Shown piece by piece: positions 7,575 to 13,576 of a stretch of DNA of 35,815 bases. The position numbers and the translations under genes were made by a program. The stretch lies in the IMG/VR virus record IMGVR_UViG_3300044535_000202, positions 1-35,815 of that record. One strand, given 5' to 3'. The DNA is from a virus. The notes beneath the pieces were generated by a model. The model saw only the letters and a program-made list of their open reading frames with translations. It had not been told where the DNA came from and did not search any database. The stretch's first letter is position 1. Each line of letters starts with the position of its first letter.

Positions 7575-7915
7575 TACCATACGTTAAAGGACAGAGCGGA
7601 AACCCTGCAGGTAGACCTAAGAAGTATGTCAGTCTACTAAGAGATGCAGGATATAAACTAAGTGAGATAAACGATACCATACAGGTAATGATGGCAATGG
7701 ACTTAGATGAACTAAAGTCTGTGTTTGATAACCCAAAGGCTACCATCCTTGAAAAGACAATAGCCAATGCAATGCGTAAGTCATTACAGAAAGGTTCACT
7801 GTATAGCCTTGAAACACTTTTAACAAGGGTATATGGTAAGCCTAAAGAACAGATGGACATAACAAGTGATAATAAAATAGAAGTAGTGTTTGTAAGGGGT
7901 AAGACCATACTATGA
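7556..7915 (+). CDS. terS: Terminase small subunit-like protein
   Basis: 119 residues with [16 protein letters not shown] near the N-terminus, the DUF5681-type signature common in phage packaging regions, and a helical remainder. The stop overlaps the start of the large terminase gene (ATGA). Position and motif fit the DNA-recognition subunit, though no helix-turn-helix is obvious. Confidence 0.7.
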   Translation: MAKEDLIPYVKGQSGNPAGRPKKYVSLLRDAGYKLSEINDTIQVMMAMDLDELKSVFDNPKATILEKTIANAMRKSLQKGSLYSLETLLTRVYGKPKEQMDITSDNKIEVVFVRGKTIL

Positions 7916-9063
7916 TAATTGAAGTACCTGAAGCACATATTAACCAAGATAAAATACTTGACTGTGAAGCAAGGTTTATTGTCGTTATGTGTGGCAGAAG
8001 ATTCGGTAAATCAGAACTATCACAGATAAAGATTATAACAGAAGCAGTACAGGGAAAACAGATAGCCTACATCACACCTACTTATTCCCTTGCTAAAGTT
8101 TTCTTTAATAGGTTAATTCACGCACTGCCTTTCTTAAATAATAAGTCAGACCTTAAACTTAGTTTTCCTAATGGTGGTTCAGTTGAGTTCTTTACAGGGG
8201 AAAGATTAGATAACCTAAGGGGTAGGAAATTCCATTGGGTTATTATAGATGAAGCATCATTTATACCTAACCTTGAACAGGGGTGGCTTAATTCAATCAG
8301 ACCTACATTAACAGACTACAAAGGCAGGGCATTATTCCTATCAACTCCCAGAGGTAAAAATTATTTCTATTCCTTATTTATGAAAGGCGGAGAAGATGGA
8401 TGGGAATCATTTAAGTTTACTACATACGATAATCCATACATAGACAGTACAGAAATAGATGAAGCCAGAACACAGTTGCCTTCAGCAGTCTTTGAGCAGG
8501 AGTATATGGCTAACCCGATGGAGAATGCAGCTAACCCATTTGGTAGTGAGCATATCAGAGCCTGTATCAGACCAATGAGTTATAACGAGCCTGTATGTTA
8601 CGGCATTGACCTTGCCAAGTCTTATGACTTTACAGTTATTATAGGACTTGATTTGAACGGCATTGTCTGCTATTATGAACGATTCCAAAGGGATTGGTCT
8701 ACCACAAAACAAACCATCCTTAAACTGCCTAAAAAGCCTATTGTAATCGATTCTACAGGAGTAGGTGACCCAATCTTTGAGGACCTGCAAAGGGAAGGTC
8801 TACAGATTCAAGGGTTGAAGTTCACACAGGGCAGTAAGCAACAGCTAATGATAGGTCTGCAGACAGCTATCCACACGCAAAAGATAGGCTACCCAGATGG
8901 GGAAATAGTCAGGGAGTTAGAAGTCTTTGAATATCAGTATTCTGCAACAGGGGTAAAGTACTCTGCCCCCTCTGGCTTTCACGATGATTGCGTTATGGCA
9001 TTATCTTTGGCGTGGCATAATATGAACTTCAAGGCAGGTTCTGGTAGGTATAACTTTCTGTAA
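7912..9063 (+). CDS. terL: Terminase large subunit
   Basis: 383 residues. The ATPase half has Walker A GRRFGKS (28-34), Walker B VIIDEAS with Asp113 and Glu114, and LFLSTPRG as coupling motif. The nuclease half has YGIDLAKSYDF with Asp233, VIDSTGVGDPI and HDDCVMAL with Asp358/Asp359, the RNase H-like metal site. It powers DNA translocation into the prohead and cuts concatemers. The protein is short for the family but has all parts. In many siphophages a portal gene would follow; here the portal gene is more than 11 kb away. Confidence 0.95.
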   Translation: MIIEVPEAHINQDKILDCEARFIVVMCGRRFGKSELSQIKIITEAVQGKQIAYITPTYSLAKVFFNRLIHALPFLNNKSDLKLSFPNGGSVEFFTGERLDNLRGRKFHWVIIDEASFIPNLEQGWLNSIRPTLTDYKGRALFLSTPRGKNYFYSLFMKGGEDGWESFKFTTYDNPYIDSTEIDEARTQLPSAVFEQEYMANPMENAANPFGSEHIRACIRPMSYNEPVCYGIDLAKSYDFTVIIGLDLNGIVCYYERFQRDWSTTKQTILKLPKKPIVIDSTGVGDPIFEDLQREGLQIQGLKFTQGSKQQLMIGLQTAIHTQKIGYPDGEIVRELEVFEYQYSATGVKYSAPSGFHDDCVMALSLAWHNMNFKAGSGRYNFL

Positions 9064-9138
9064 ACCATTGATTTACAATATATTATCAAATAAATGTAAC
9101 ATTGTTGCAAAAATAGTTTAAAAATAGTTGTATAAATA

Positions 9139-9169
9139 TTTGGTGTTATTAAAAATAGGTGTATATTTG
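9139..9169 (+). promoter_or_regulatory. Bacteroidota-type promoter before the accessory island
   Basis: TTTG at 9139-9142 and TATATTTG at 9162-9169, separated by 19 bases, match the Bacteroidota housekeeping promoter (TTTG, about 19-20, TAnnTTTG). The start codon at 9190 is 21 bases beyond. The region between 9064 and 9189 has no gene. Confidence 0.65.
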
Positions 9170-9189
9170 AATAACAAAACCACTACACA

Positions 9190-9675
9190 ATGACAACTTG
9201 TATTAAATGCGGACAAAGTATAAATGAGGTTATTTTAATTAATGGCTTACCATATGGTACTACTTGTGCCGAAAATATTTTAGGTATTAAGCAATTTCCT
9301 TCTTGGTTTAAAGGTGGGGATTGGGATGAAGCCCAAAAGCAGCAGAATGAAAGTCAGCTAAAGAATGCGATTGAAAAAGACAGAGTTGAAAATATTACTC
9401 GGGGATGCTGGTCTGAATGGGTTGCTTTATCTAAGATATCTCATAAATCATATTCGATGGGTAACAATTTTATGATTGATTTTACAGAATCAATTATAAA
9501 TCGTTTAGGGTATTGGGGTTCTATTTCAAGTTCTTTATGCAAGTATAATACAATGGATGAAGCTAAAATTAATCATAAAGAATGGATGGGTACATTCCCA
9601 CAGATGTATAGAGTGCCTATGACCATTGATTCTCTTTCTGATAAGCAGCTAAATATCTTGAATAAATATTTATAA
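9190..9675 (+). CDS. Hypothetical protein with N-terminal zinc-ribbon-like motif
   Basis: 161 residues. The start CIKCGQSINEVILINGLPYG followed by TTCAENILG gives Cys4, Cys7 and a third Cys in a Y-G-x-x-C setting, as in small treble-clef or ribbon domains. The rest has several tryptophans (SWFKGGDWDEA, GCWSEWVAL) and no recognisable enzyme motif. It has its own promoter, so it may be expressed early, apart from the late block around it. Function unknown. Confidence 0.65.
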   Translation: MTTCIKCGQSINEVILINGLPYGTTCAENILGIKQFPSWFKGGDWDEAQKQQNESQLKNAIEKDRVENITRGCWSEWVALSKISHKSYSMGNNFMIDFTESIINRLGYWGSISSSLCKYNTMDEAKINHKEWMGTFPQMYRVPMTIDSLSDKQLNILNKYL

Positions 9676-9730
9676 AAAACAAGGGGAGCAGCATCCTATC
9701 AACTGCAAATAACCATCTAAACCAAACACA

Positions 9731-10120
9731 ATGATTTACGAAATCAGAACCAAGAAAGAAGTTATCCGACCTTACCATAGCAACTACAATAAGTATATGC
9801 AGAAGAAGATAATGGAGGTCTATGTAGGTGTTATCAATCCGTACGGAGATTATATGATAATGGACTGCACAGCAGAACACAATGCAATCTACCACACAGA
9901 AAATGAATTACCACAGGTAGAAAAGATACTACAGAAAGAAGGCATCATTTACACTATAAACAAAATCAACAATGGAAAACTTAACAAACAAACAAGCAGC
10001 AGTAGGGTTAACAATAATTTTAATTCTGATACTTCTGGCGGACAACTTTTAGAATGCGACATATGTGAAGGCACAGGGTGGTTAGATATTAATCATACCT
10101 GCCCAAAATGTGAACCATAA
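9731..10120 (+). CDS. Hypothetical protein with C-terminal CxxCxGxG zinc motif
   Basis: 129 residues. The first 80 form a mixed domain (EVYVGVINPYGDYMIMDCTA). A linker rich in Asn and Ser (about 82-105) follows, then CDICEGTGWLDINHTCPKC, one DnaJ-type zinc unit. The linker DNA also contains a small membrane-peptide reading frame in another phase (9972-10052). The leader (ACCATCTAAACCAAACACAATG) resembles those of the genes at 9190, 10170 and 29801. Function unknown. Confidence 0.6.
   Translation: MIYEIRTKKEVIRPYHSNYNKYMQKKIMEVYVGVINPYGDYMIMDCTAEHNAIYHTENELPQVEKILQKEGIIYTINKINNGKLNKQTSSSRVNNNFNSDTSGGQLLECDICEGTGWLDINHTCPKCEP
9972..10052 (+). CDS. Possible nested 26-residue membrane peptide
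   Basis: A short frame inside the linker of the gene at 9731, read in another phase: MENLTNKQAAVGL, then a hydrophobic stretch TIILILILLAD. It has a plausible single span and a natural polar start. It could be a real overlapping micro-gene or a chance result of the Asn-rich linker. No promoter or ribosome site decides it. Confidence 0.3.
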   Translation: MENLTNKQAAVGLTIILILILLADNF

Positions 10121-10124
10121 TCTA

Positions 10125-10154
10125 TTGTTATATCAGAAATTATATTTAACTTCG
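10125..10154 (+). promoter_or_regulatory. Bacteroidota-type promoter
   Basis: TTG at 10125-10127 and TAACTTCG at 10147-10154 are 19 bases apart, one base off the TAnnTTTG consensus. The promoter would drive the gene starting at 10170, 16 bases further on, and the XRE regulator after it. Confidence 0.5.
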
Positions 10155-10155
10155 C

Positions 10156-10174
10156 TAAAACCATCTACAATGAA
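10156..10174 (+). promoter_or_regulatory. Shared leader element, copy 1
   Basis: TAAAACCATCTACAATGAA is identical, over 19 bases, to the leader and first codons at 29787-29805. Related forms precede the starts at 9190 (AAAACCACTACACAATG) and 9731. It spans the start codon at 10170, which supports that ATG over the upstream one at 10110. It may be a translation enhancer or an operator. Confidence 0.5.
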
Positions 10175-10388
10175 ATCTTATTTTAACGAGTATTTAGAAT
10201 CCGAAATGAACGCTATAAAAATTCAAGGCGAACTTGACTCTCTGGCTATAGCACTTAAGTATGTGTTAAGAATAATTACAGACGAACAAGCAGAGGCTGC
10301 CAAATCTTTTATAGAAATGGTAACCATATCAGATAAAACAAAAACAACCATATATGATTCACGATTTACTGAAAACAGAAAGGACTAA
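10170..10388 (+). CDS. Hypothetical 72-residue protein
   Basis: I chose the ATG at 10170 because a promoter (10125-10154) and the shared leader end exactly there. An in-frame ATG at 10110 would lie upstream of the promoter -33 box. The product is helical (YFNEYLESEMNAIKIQGELD, then EQAEAAKSFIEM) without cysteines or membrane segments. It overlaps the XRE gene by 35 bases, so the two are likely coupled. It does not resemble a known toxin family. Confidence 0.6.
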   Translation: MKSYFNEYLESEMNAIKIQGELDSLAIALKYVLRIITDEQAEAAKSFIEMVTISDKTKTTIYDSRFTENRKD

Positions 10389-10557
10389 GCAAGGACTAAC
10401 ACAGAAACAACTTGCTGACAAAGCAGGTGTTAGCTTCGTAAGTATTAACCGTATTGAGAAAGGAAACCTCCCGAGAGTTTCTGTAATCAATCAAATCTTT
10501 AAAGCACTTGGAAAAGACCTACAATTTGTTATTGCAGATTCTGCTCTGGTCAATTAA
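10354..10557 (+). CDS. XRE-family helix-turn-helix regulator
   Basis: 67 residues, nearly all one HTH_3 domain: LLKTERTKQGLTQKQLADKAG, VSFVSINRIEKG and VSVINQIFKALG. This is the size and shape of Cro or of HipB/HigA-type regulators. It should bind an operator as a dimer. With no integrase or large repressor in the genome, a lysogeny switch is not supported; control of the island or of the early/late change is more likely. Confidence 0.8.
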   Translation: MIHDLLKTERTKQGLTQKQLADKAGVSFVSINRIEKGNLPRVSVINQIFKALGKDLQFVIADSALVN

Positions 10558-10573
10558 GATTACTGCCTACACG

Positions 10574-10657
10574 ATGATTCTATTAATAGCCTTACCATTT
10601 ATTTTGGTAGGGTTATTTTTAGAGTTAAAGGAATGGTCTGATAACATTCATTATTAA
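10574..10657 (+). CDS. 27-residue single-TM micro-protein
   Basis: A short gene between the XRE regulator and the tail block: MILLIALPFILVGLFLELKEW then a polar end SDNIHY. It has one clear membrane helix of about 17 residues. Position, codon use and a clean fit in the gap (16 bases after one stop, nine before the next start) favour a real gene. Function unknown; small membrane peptides in phages can act as holin modulators or exclusion factors. Confidence 0.45.
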   Translation: MILLIALPFILVGLFLELKEWSDNIHY

Positions 10658-10666
10658 AATAATAAT

Positions 10667-11326
10667 ATGACTTGGCAAGACATTAACTTATTTAAATATC
10701 AAAGGCTTATACCCGTTCTTCAAGAAGGAGAAAACATAGACCAATACTCGAAGATAATTGGCATCCTTTATGATATGACAGATAACGAAGTTAATAGCTT
10801 GTCAATATCTCAATACTTAGATTTAAAAGCAAAGGTTAACTTACTTTTAAACACAGACATCAAAGGTCAACCTGTAAAATACATTAAGTTGAAAGGTAGA
10901 AGGTATAAGTGCATTTATGATATAAGGAACTTACCTGCTGCCAGATATATTGAAACAAAAGTATTCAGTGAGGACTTTATAGGAAATATTCATAAGGTAG
11001 CTGCATCAATGGTCATCCCTATGAAGAAAACTTTATTCGGTTGGAAGTTGGATAAGTACGATGCAAGTAAGCACGATGTGTACGCACAGGATATGTTGGA
11101 GGCAAGGTTCGTAGATGTGTATCAGAGTGCAGTTTTTTTTTTAAGTGTTTATCTGAATTGGATAAAAGTTTCGCAGGATTATATGATACAGGAGTTGAGC
11201 AAGACAGTAACCCATTCGGAAGCAGTAAAGGAGGTAGCAGATTTGTTGAAGTTTATGGATGGCATTATACCATATACGAAATTGCCAAGCTCAACAATCA
11301 AGAGGTTAACGAGGTCTGGGAGATGA
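10667..11326 (+). CDS. Tail assembly chaperone, unshifted product (G-like)
   Basis: 219 residues when read without a shift. Features include MTWQDINLFKYQRLIPVL, VKYIKLKGRRYKC, IYDIRNLPAARYIE, NIHKVAASMVIPM and YDASKHDVYAQDM. I associate this pattern with the tail-assembly protein that precedes the tape-measure gene in Bacteroidota siphophages. At 11133-11142 the reading frame runs through ten T. After it the zero frame stays open for another 60 codons (LNWIKVSQDYMIQEL, LLKFMDGIIPYTKLP), while the -1 frame also encodes a plausible domain. The pair therefore looks like lambda G and GT. Confidence 0.75.
   Translation: MTWQDINLFKYQRLIPVLQEGENIDQYSKIIGILYDMTDNEVNSLSISQYLDLKAKVNLLLNTDIKGQPVKYIKLKGRRYKCIYDIRNLPAARYIETKVFSEDFIGNIHKVAASMVIPMKKTLFGWKLDKYDASKHDVYAQDMLEARFVDVYQSAVFFLSVYLNWIKVSQDYMIQELSKTVTHSEAVKEVADLLKFMDGIIPYTKLPSSTIKRLTRSGR
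11134..11143 (+). other. Slippery site for -1 frameshift (T run)
   Basis: The run of ten T (11133-11142) is followed by A. In the zero frame it reads GTT TTT TTT TTA, giving the canonical heptamers T TTT TTT (11134-11140) and T TTT TTA (11137-11143). A -1 slip here joins the first 159 codons of the gene at 10667 to the frame ending at 11388, making a 240-residue fusion. Transcriptional slippage or a homopolymer sequencing error would give the same picture. I did not find a clear pseudoknot by eye. Confidence 0.6.
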
Positions 11327-11388
11327 AAACTTTAGAATATTTGAACACGATGGCATATATAAAAGCTTTGAGGGATTATCAGAAATGA
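11143..11388 (+). CDS. Tail assembly chaperone, -1 frame extension (T-like domain)
   Basis: 81 codons in the -1 frame after the T run, starting KCLSELDKSFAGLYDTG and ending FVEVYGWHYTIYEIAKL, NNQEVNEVWEMKTLEYL and NTMAYIKALRDYQK. The YGW...T...A...EV...LEYLN..AYIKA pattern is what I expect from the second tail-assembly chaperone domain. The next gene starts on its stop (ATGA at 11385-11388), which shows that ribosomes are expected to end here. A lone TTG start at 11158 is possible, but the fused product by frameshift fits better. About 180 bases (11143-11326) are open in both frames. Confidence 0.7.
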   Translation, partial: KCLSELDKSFAGLYDTGVEQDSNPFGSSKGGSRFVEVYGWHYTIYEIAKLNNQEVNEVWEMKTLEYLNTMAYIKALRDYQK

Positions 11389-11627
11389 GGTATTTAGACT
11401 TAGATGTACTTGTGCATAACGATTCAACTAAGTTAATGGACAGCTTGGATATGGACTTTGACTTAGAAACCTGTGATATTAAAACAATAAGGTTATATGA
11501 CATTAGTTTTATAATGCCATACGAGCAGAATGGAATAGACTATACACAGATATTTGTTAGTGGCAATTCTTTTATAAGTCCGTTAGATTATAACACATTT
11601 AAGAAGTTGGTTACGGTGTTTGGTTAA
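11385..11627 (+). CDS. Hypothetical 80-residue protein
   Basis: Starts in an ATGA overlap with the chaperone extension. It is acidic and hydrophobic in alternation (YLDLDVLVHNDSTKLMDSLD, FIMPYEQNGIDYTQIFVSG), suggesting a small beta-rich fold. No family recognised. It sits before a strong terminator and is the last gene of its transcription unit. Confidence 0.6.
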   Translation: MRYLDLDVLVHNDSTKLMDSLDMDFDLETCDIKTIRLYDISFIMPYEQNGIDYTQIFVSGNSFISPLDYNTFKKLVTVFG

Positions 11628-11647
11628 ATAAAGGCAGGTGTCCTTTT

Positions 11648-11676
11648 ACCCTATGCTTCGGTGTAGGGTTTTTTTT
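11648..11676 (+). terminator. Intrinsic terminator with C(UUCG)G tetraloop
   Basis: ACCCTATGC (11648-11656) pairs with GTGTAGGGT (11661-11669) as nine base pairs including two G-U, closed by the very stable TTCG loop. Eight T follow (11669-11676). It separates the chaperone unit from the next tail genes. Confidence 0.85.
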
Positions 11677-11700
11677 GTCAGTTATTTTAGCTTTAATCAC

Positions 11701-11715
11701 ACATTTATAGGTGTG
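11701..11715 (+). promoter_or_regulatory. Start-proximal ACATTTATA element, copy 1
   Basis: ACATTTATAGGTGTG ends in the GTG start codon at 11713. Near-identical elements end at the starts at 17280 and 20075. It follows a terminator by 24 bases. It may be a late promoter giving a very short leader, or a translation signal. Confidence 0.4.
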
Positions 11716-12405
11716 AGCATTTCCAAAGAACAAGCTAAAGCATTTGCTAATAACTTCCTGCAGACATTAGGTAGCAGTCAATACGACAAAGACCCAAAGG
11801 TAGGCGGAGTTATTGAAGCTATGCTTTTGCAATATGGATTGGAGTGGAACAAGGAAGCTAAAAAGAACCTTGAAAAATCTAAGGCTATAAGTTCTGGGGC
11901 ATTGGCAGACATCTCTGTTCCCAGAGTTTACCCAACGGCTACAGGATATACATTAGAGTTAGGCTATCCTTTGAACAGCGCACAGGCAGGATACTATGAT
12001 TTTGTAAATAAAGGTGTACAGGGTGTAGGAGGTGGTACAAAGCCCAAGAAGGCATCCGGAACTTACAAGTATAAAACGGCTTACCCTAATAAGAAGATGG
12101 CGTTAAGCATACTCTTATGGCTTAGAAAGGCTAACCTATCAGTTAGGAACGTGGGCAAACCAACAACAGGACTTGAAAGAAAGAGAAAGAAGTTAGCTAA
12201 GATGGTAGGGGATGCAGAGAATAAAAAGAAGTTAGCCTACGCTATCTCTACTAACATAAAAAAGAATGGTCTAAGAGCAACATACTATATCGATAAAGCT
12301 AACAAAATAATCTTTGACAAGAATTTTCAAGCAGGATTGGCAGAAGCCTTAAATGCAGAAGTAACAATTCAAATACGTTCAATAAATGGCAGCAGTAATA
12401 AATGA
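11713..12405 (+). CDS. Tail or neck structural protein (function tentative)
   Basis: 230 residues from GTG 11713 (MSISKEQAKAFANNFLQTL). The frame is open back to 11638, but that stretch is the terminator hairpin and cannot be the natural start. The middle has ISSGALADISVPRVY, TLELGYPLNSAQAGYYDFVN and KGVQGVGGGTKP, and the end is basic (GLERKRKKLAKMVG). The GAL...YYDFVN..G arrangement is reminiscent of HK97 gp10-like tail-completion proteins, where a small strand-rich domain ends with a glycine motif; this is weak evidence. It overlaps the next structural gene by 20 bases. Confidence 0.6.
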   Translation: MSISKEQAKAFANNFLQTLGSSQYDKDPKVGGVIEAMLLQYGLEWNKEAKKNLEKSKAISSGALADISVPRVYPTATGYTLELGYPLNSAQAGYYDFVNKGVQGVGGGTKPKKASGTYKYKTAYPNKKMALSILLWLRKANLSVRNVGKPTTGLERKRKKLAKMVGDAENKKKLAYAISTNIKKNGLRATYYIDKANKIIFDKNFQAGLAEALNAEVTIQIRSINGSSNK

Positions 12406-13576
12406 TGCACCAAGTGCATACGCACCGGCACACGATGACATATGGTTTACGTTAACCTCAAATCAAAGTGGTACAACTAACTTTAAATTTGTAGTAGATA
12501 TTAAAGTAAACAATACTTTGGTATCGAGGGCAAAAGTATTCCCAGATGCAAGTGGGTATGGGTACTATAATGCCGGTCCTATAGTTAGGGCATACATTAC
12601 CAATTACTTTGAGCCTTCTGGTAGTTCAATCCTTGTAGCATCCAATGACAAGCTGCACGTAGATTATAAATTAGAACTTGGTGAAGAAGTTAGCGGAGTG
12701 GTAACAACTAACCAGGCGAGTGGAAACTTTGCAGGTTATAATTGTTACAGGTCTATGTTTACAGACTACTACAAAACAGGTGCAACAACTTTTACAAGCT
12801 ATTACGATACCAACACCTTGACGAACTATGAAGATAATTGGCTCACTGAAAGGGATTTAACAATAGGTGCAGATGTAAACGAAAGTATGTTTATAACCTT
12901 CTTTAAAAAGACAGCAGGAACTTACACAGGAGTTTTACAGATTATAGGCGAAGGCGAAGTGGTACAAAGTTCTGTGAGTGGAACAATAGCTTTAAATGAA
13001 ATGAACTTATTTAATTTGGGTTCAGCTAATATAAATACTTGGGCAGCATCAGCAGTAATAACTTCAAATACTTATGGTTACAACTTTTACTTGGACAGAG
13101 CAGGAACGAAATCTCGTACAGTTAAAATACGAAATAAATGCTACCCTAAGCATCAGCCATATAACATTCACTTCCTCAACAGACTTGGTGGTTACGATAC
13201 GATGAAATTTGCCTTAGTAAATAAGAGGTCAAGCACTTTTGAAAAGCAGACATTCCAGAAGCCACAATGGCAATCATTCGGTAATGTAAAAGTATTGGCA
13301 GACAGTTACAATAGGATAAATGAAACCAATGTAGCTTTTTCTGTAAACCACAAGAACAGAATGCACTTGGTAAGTGATTGGGTTAGTCAGCAGGATTCAG
13401 ATTGGATGCAGCAATTAATCGCATCAACATCTGTATATATTGAAAGCAATGGCGGTTACTTCCCTGTTACTATAAGTACTTCTCAATATGACTTTAAGAT
13501 AGTTGCAGCGGATAAACTTTGGAACGTAGAAATAGACATTGACATTAGCAGAACTATTAACTCTCAATTCAGATAA
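12386..13576 (+). CDS. Tail structural protein
   Basis: 396 residues, mostly beta-strand, rich in Ser, Thr, Asn and Tyr, without signal peptide or catalytic motif (AAVINDAPSAYAPAHDDIWF, SSVSGTIALNEMNLFNLG, LWNVEIDIDISRTINSQFR). Together with the following 672-residue gene it sits just before the tape measure. The start is at ATG 12386 inside the end of the previous gene. Likely a tail tube-associated or distal tail protein; the exact role cannot be read from the sequence. Confidence 0.62.
   Translation: MAAVINDAPSAYAPAHDDIWFTLTSNQSGTTNFKFVVDIKVNNTLVSRAKVFPDASGYGYYNAGPIVRAYITNYFEPSGSSILVASNDKLHVDYKLELGEEVSGVVTTNQASGNFAGYNCYRSMFTDYYKTGATTFTSYYDTNTLTNYEDNWLTERDLTIGADVNESMFITFFKKTAGTYTGVLQIIGEGEVVQSSVSGTIALNEMNLFNLGSANINTWAASAVITSNTYGYNFYLDRAGTKSRTVKIRNKCYPKHQPYNIHFLNRLGGYDTMKFALVNKRSSTFEKQTFQKPQWQSFGNVKVLADSYNRINETNVAFSVNHKNRMHLVSDWVSQQDSDWMQQLIASTSVYIESNGGYFPVTISTSQYDFKIVAADKLWNVEIDIDISRTINSQFR

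Noticed and set aside
10110-10169. ATG at 10110 as start of the 72-residue gene
   Set aside because: It lies before the -33 box of the promoter, and the shared leader ends at ATG 10170.
10354-10557. Lysogeny repressor or toxin-antitoxin pair at the XRE gene
   Set aside because: No integrase, no attachment site and no recognisable toxin beside it; the 72-residue neighbour has no toxin motif.
11638-11712. Upstream extension of the 230-residue tail protein to 11638
   Set aside because: The extra codons are the terminator hairpin and its T run; translation reads as nonsense (FFVSYFSF), while GTG 11713 starts a sensible protein after the shared leader element.
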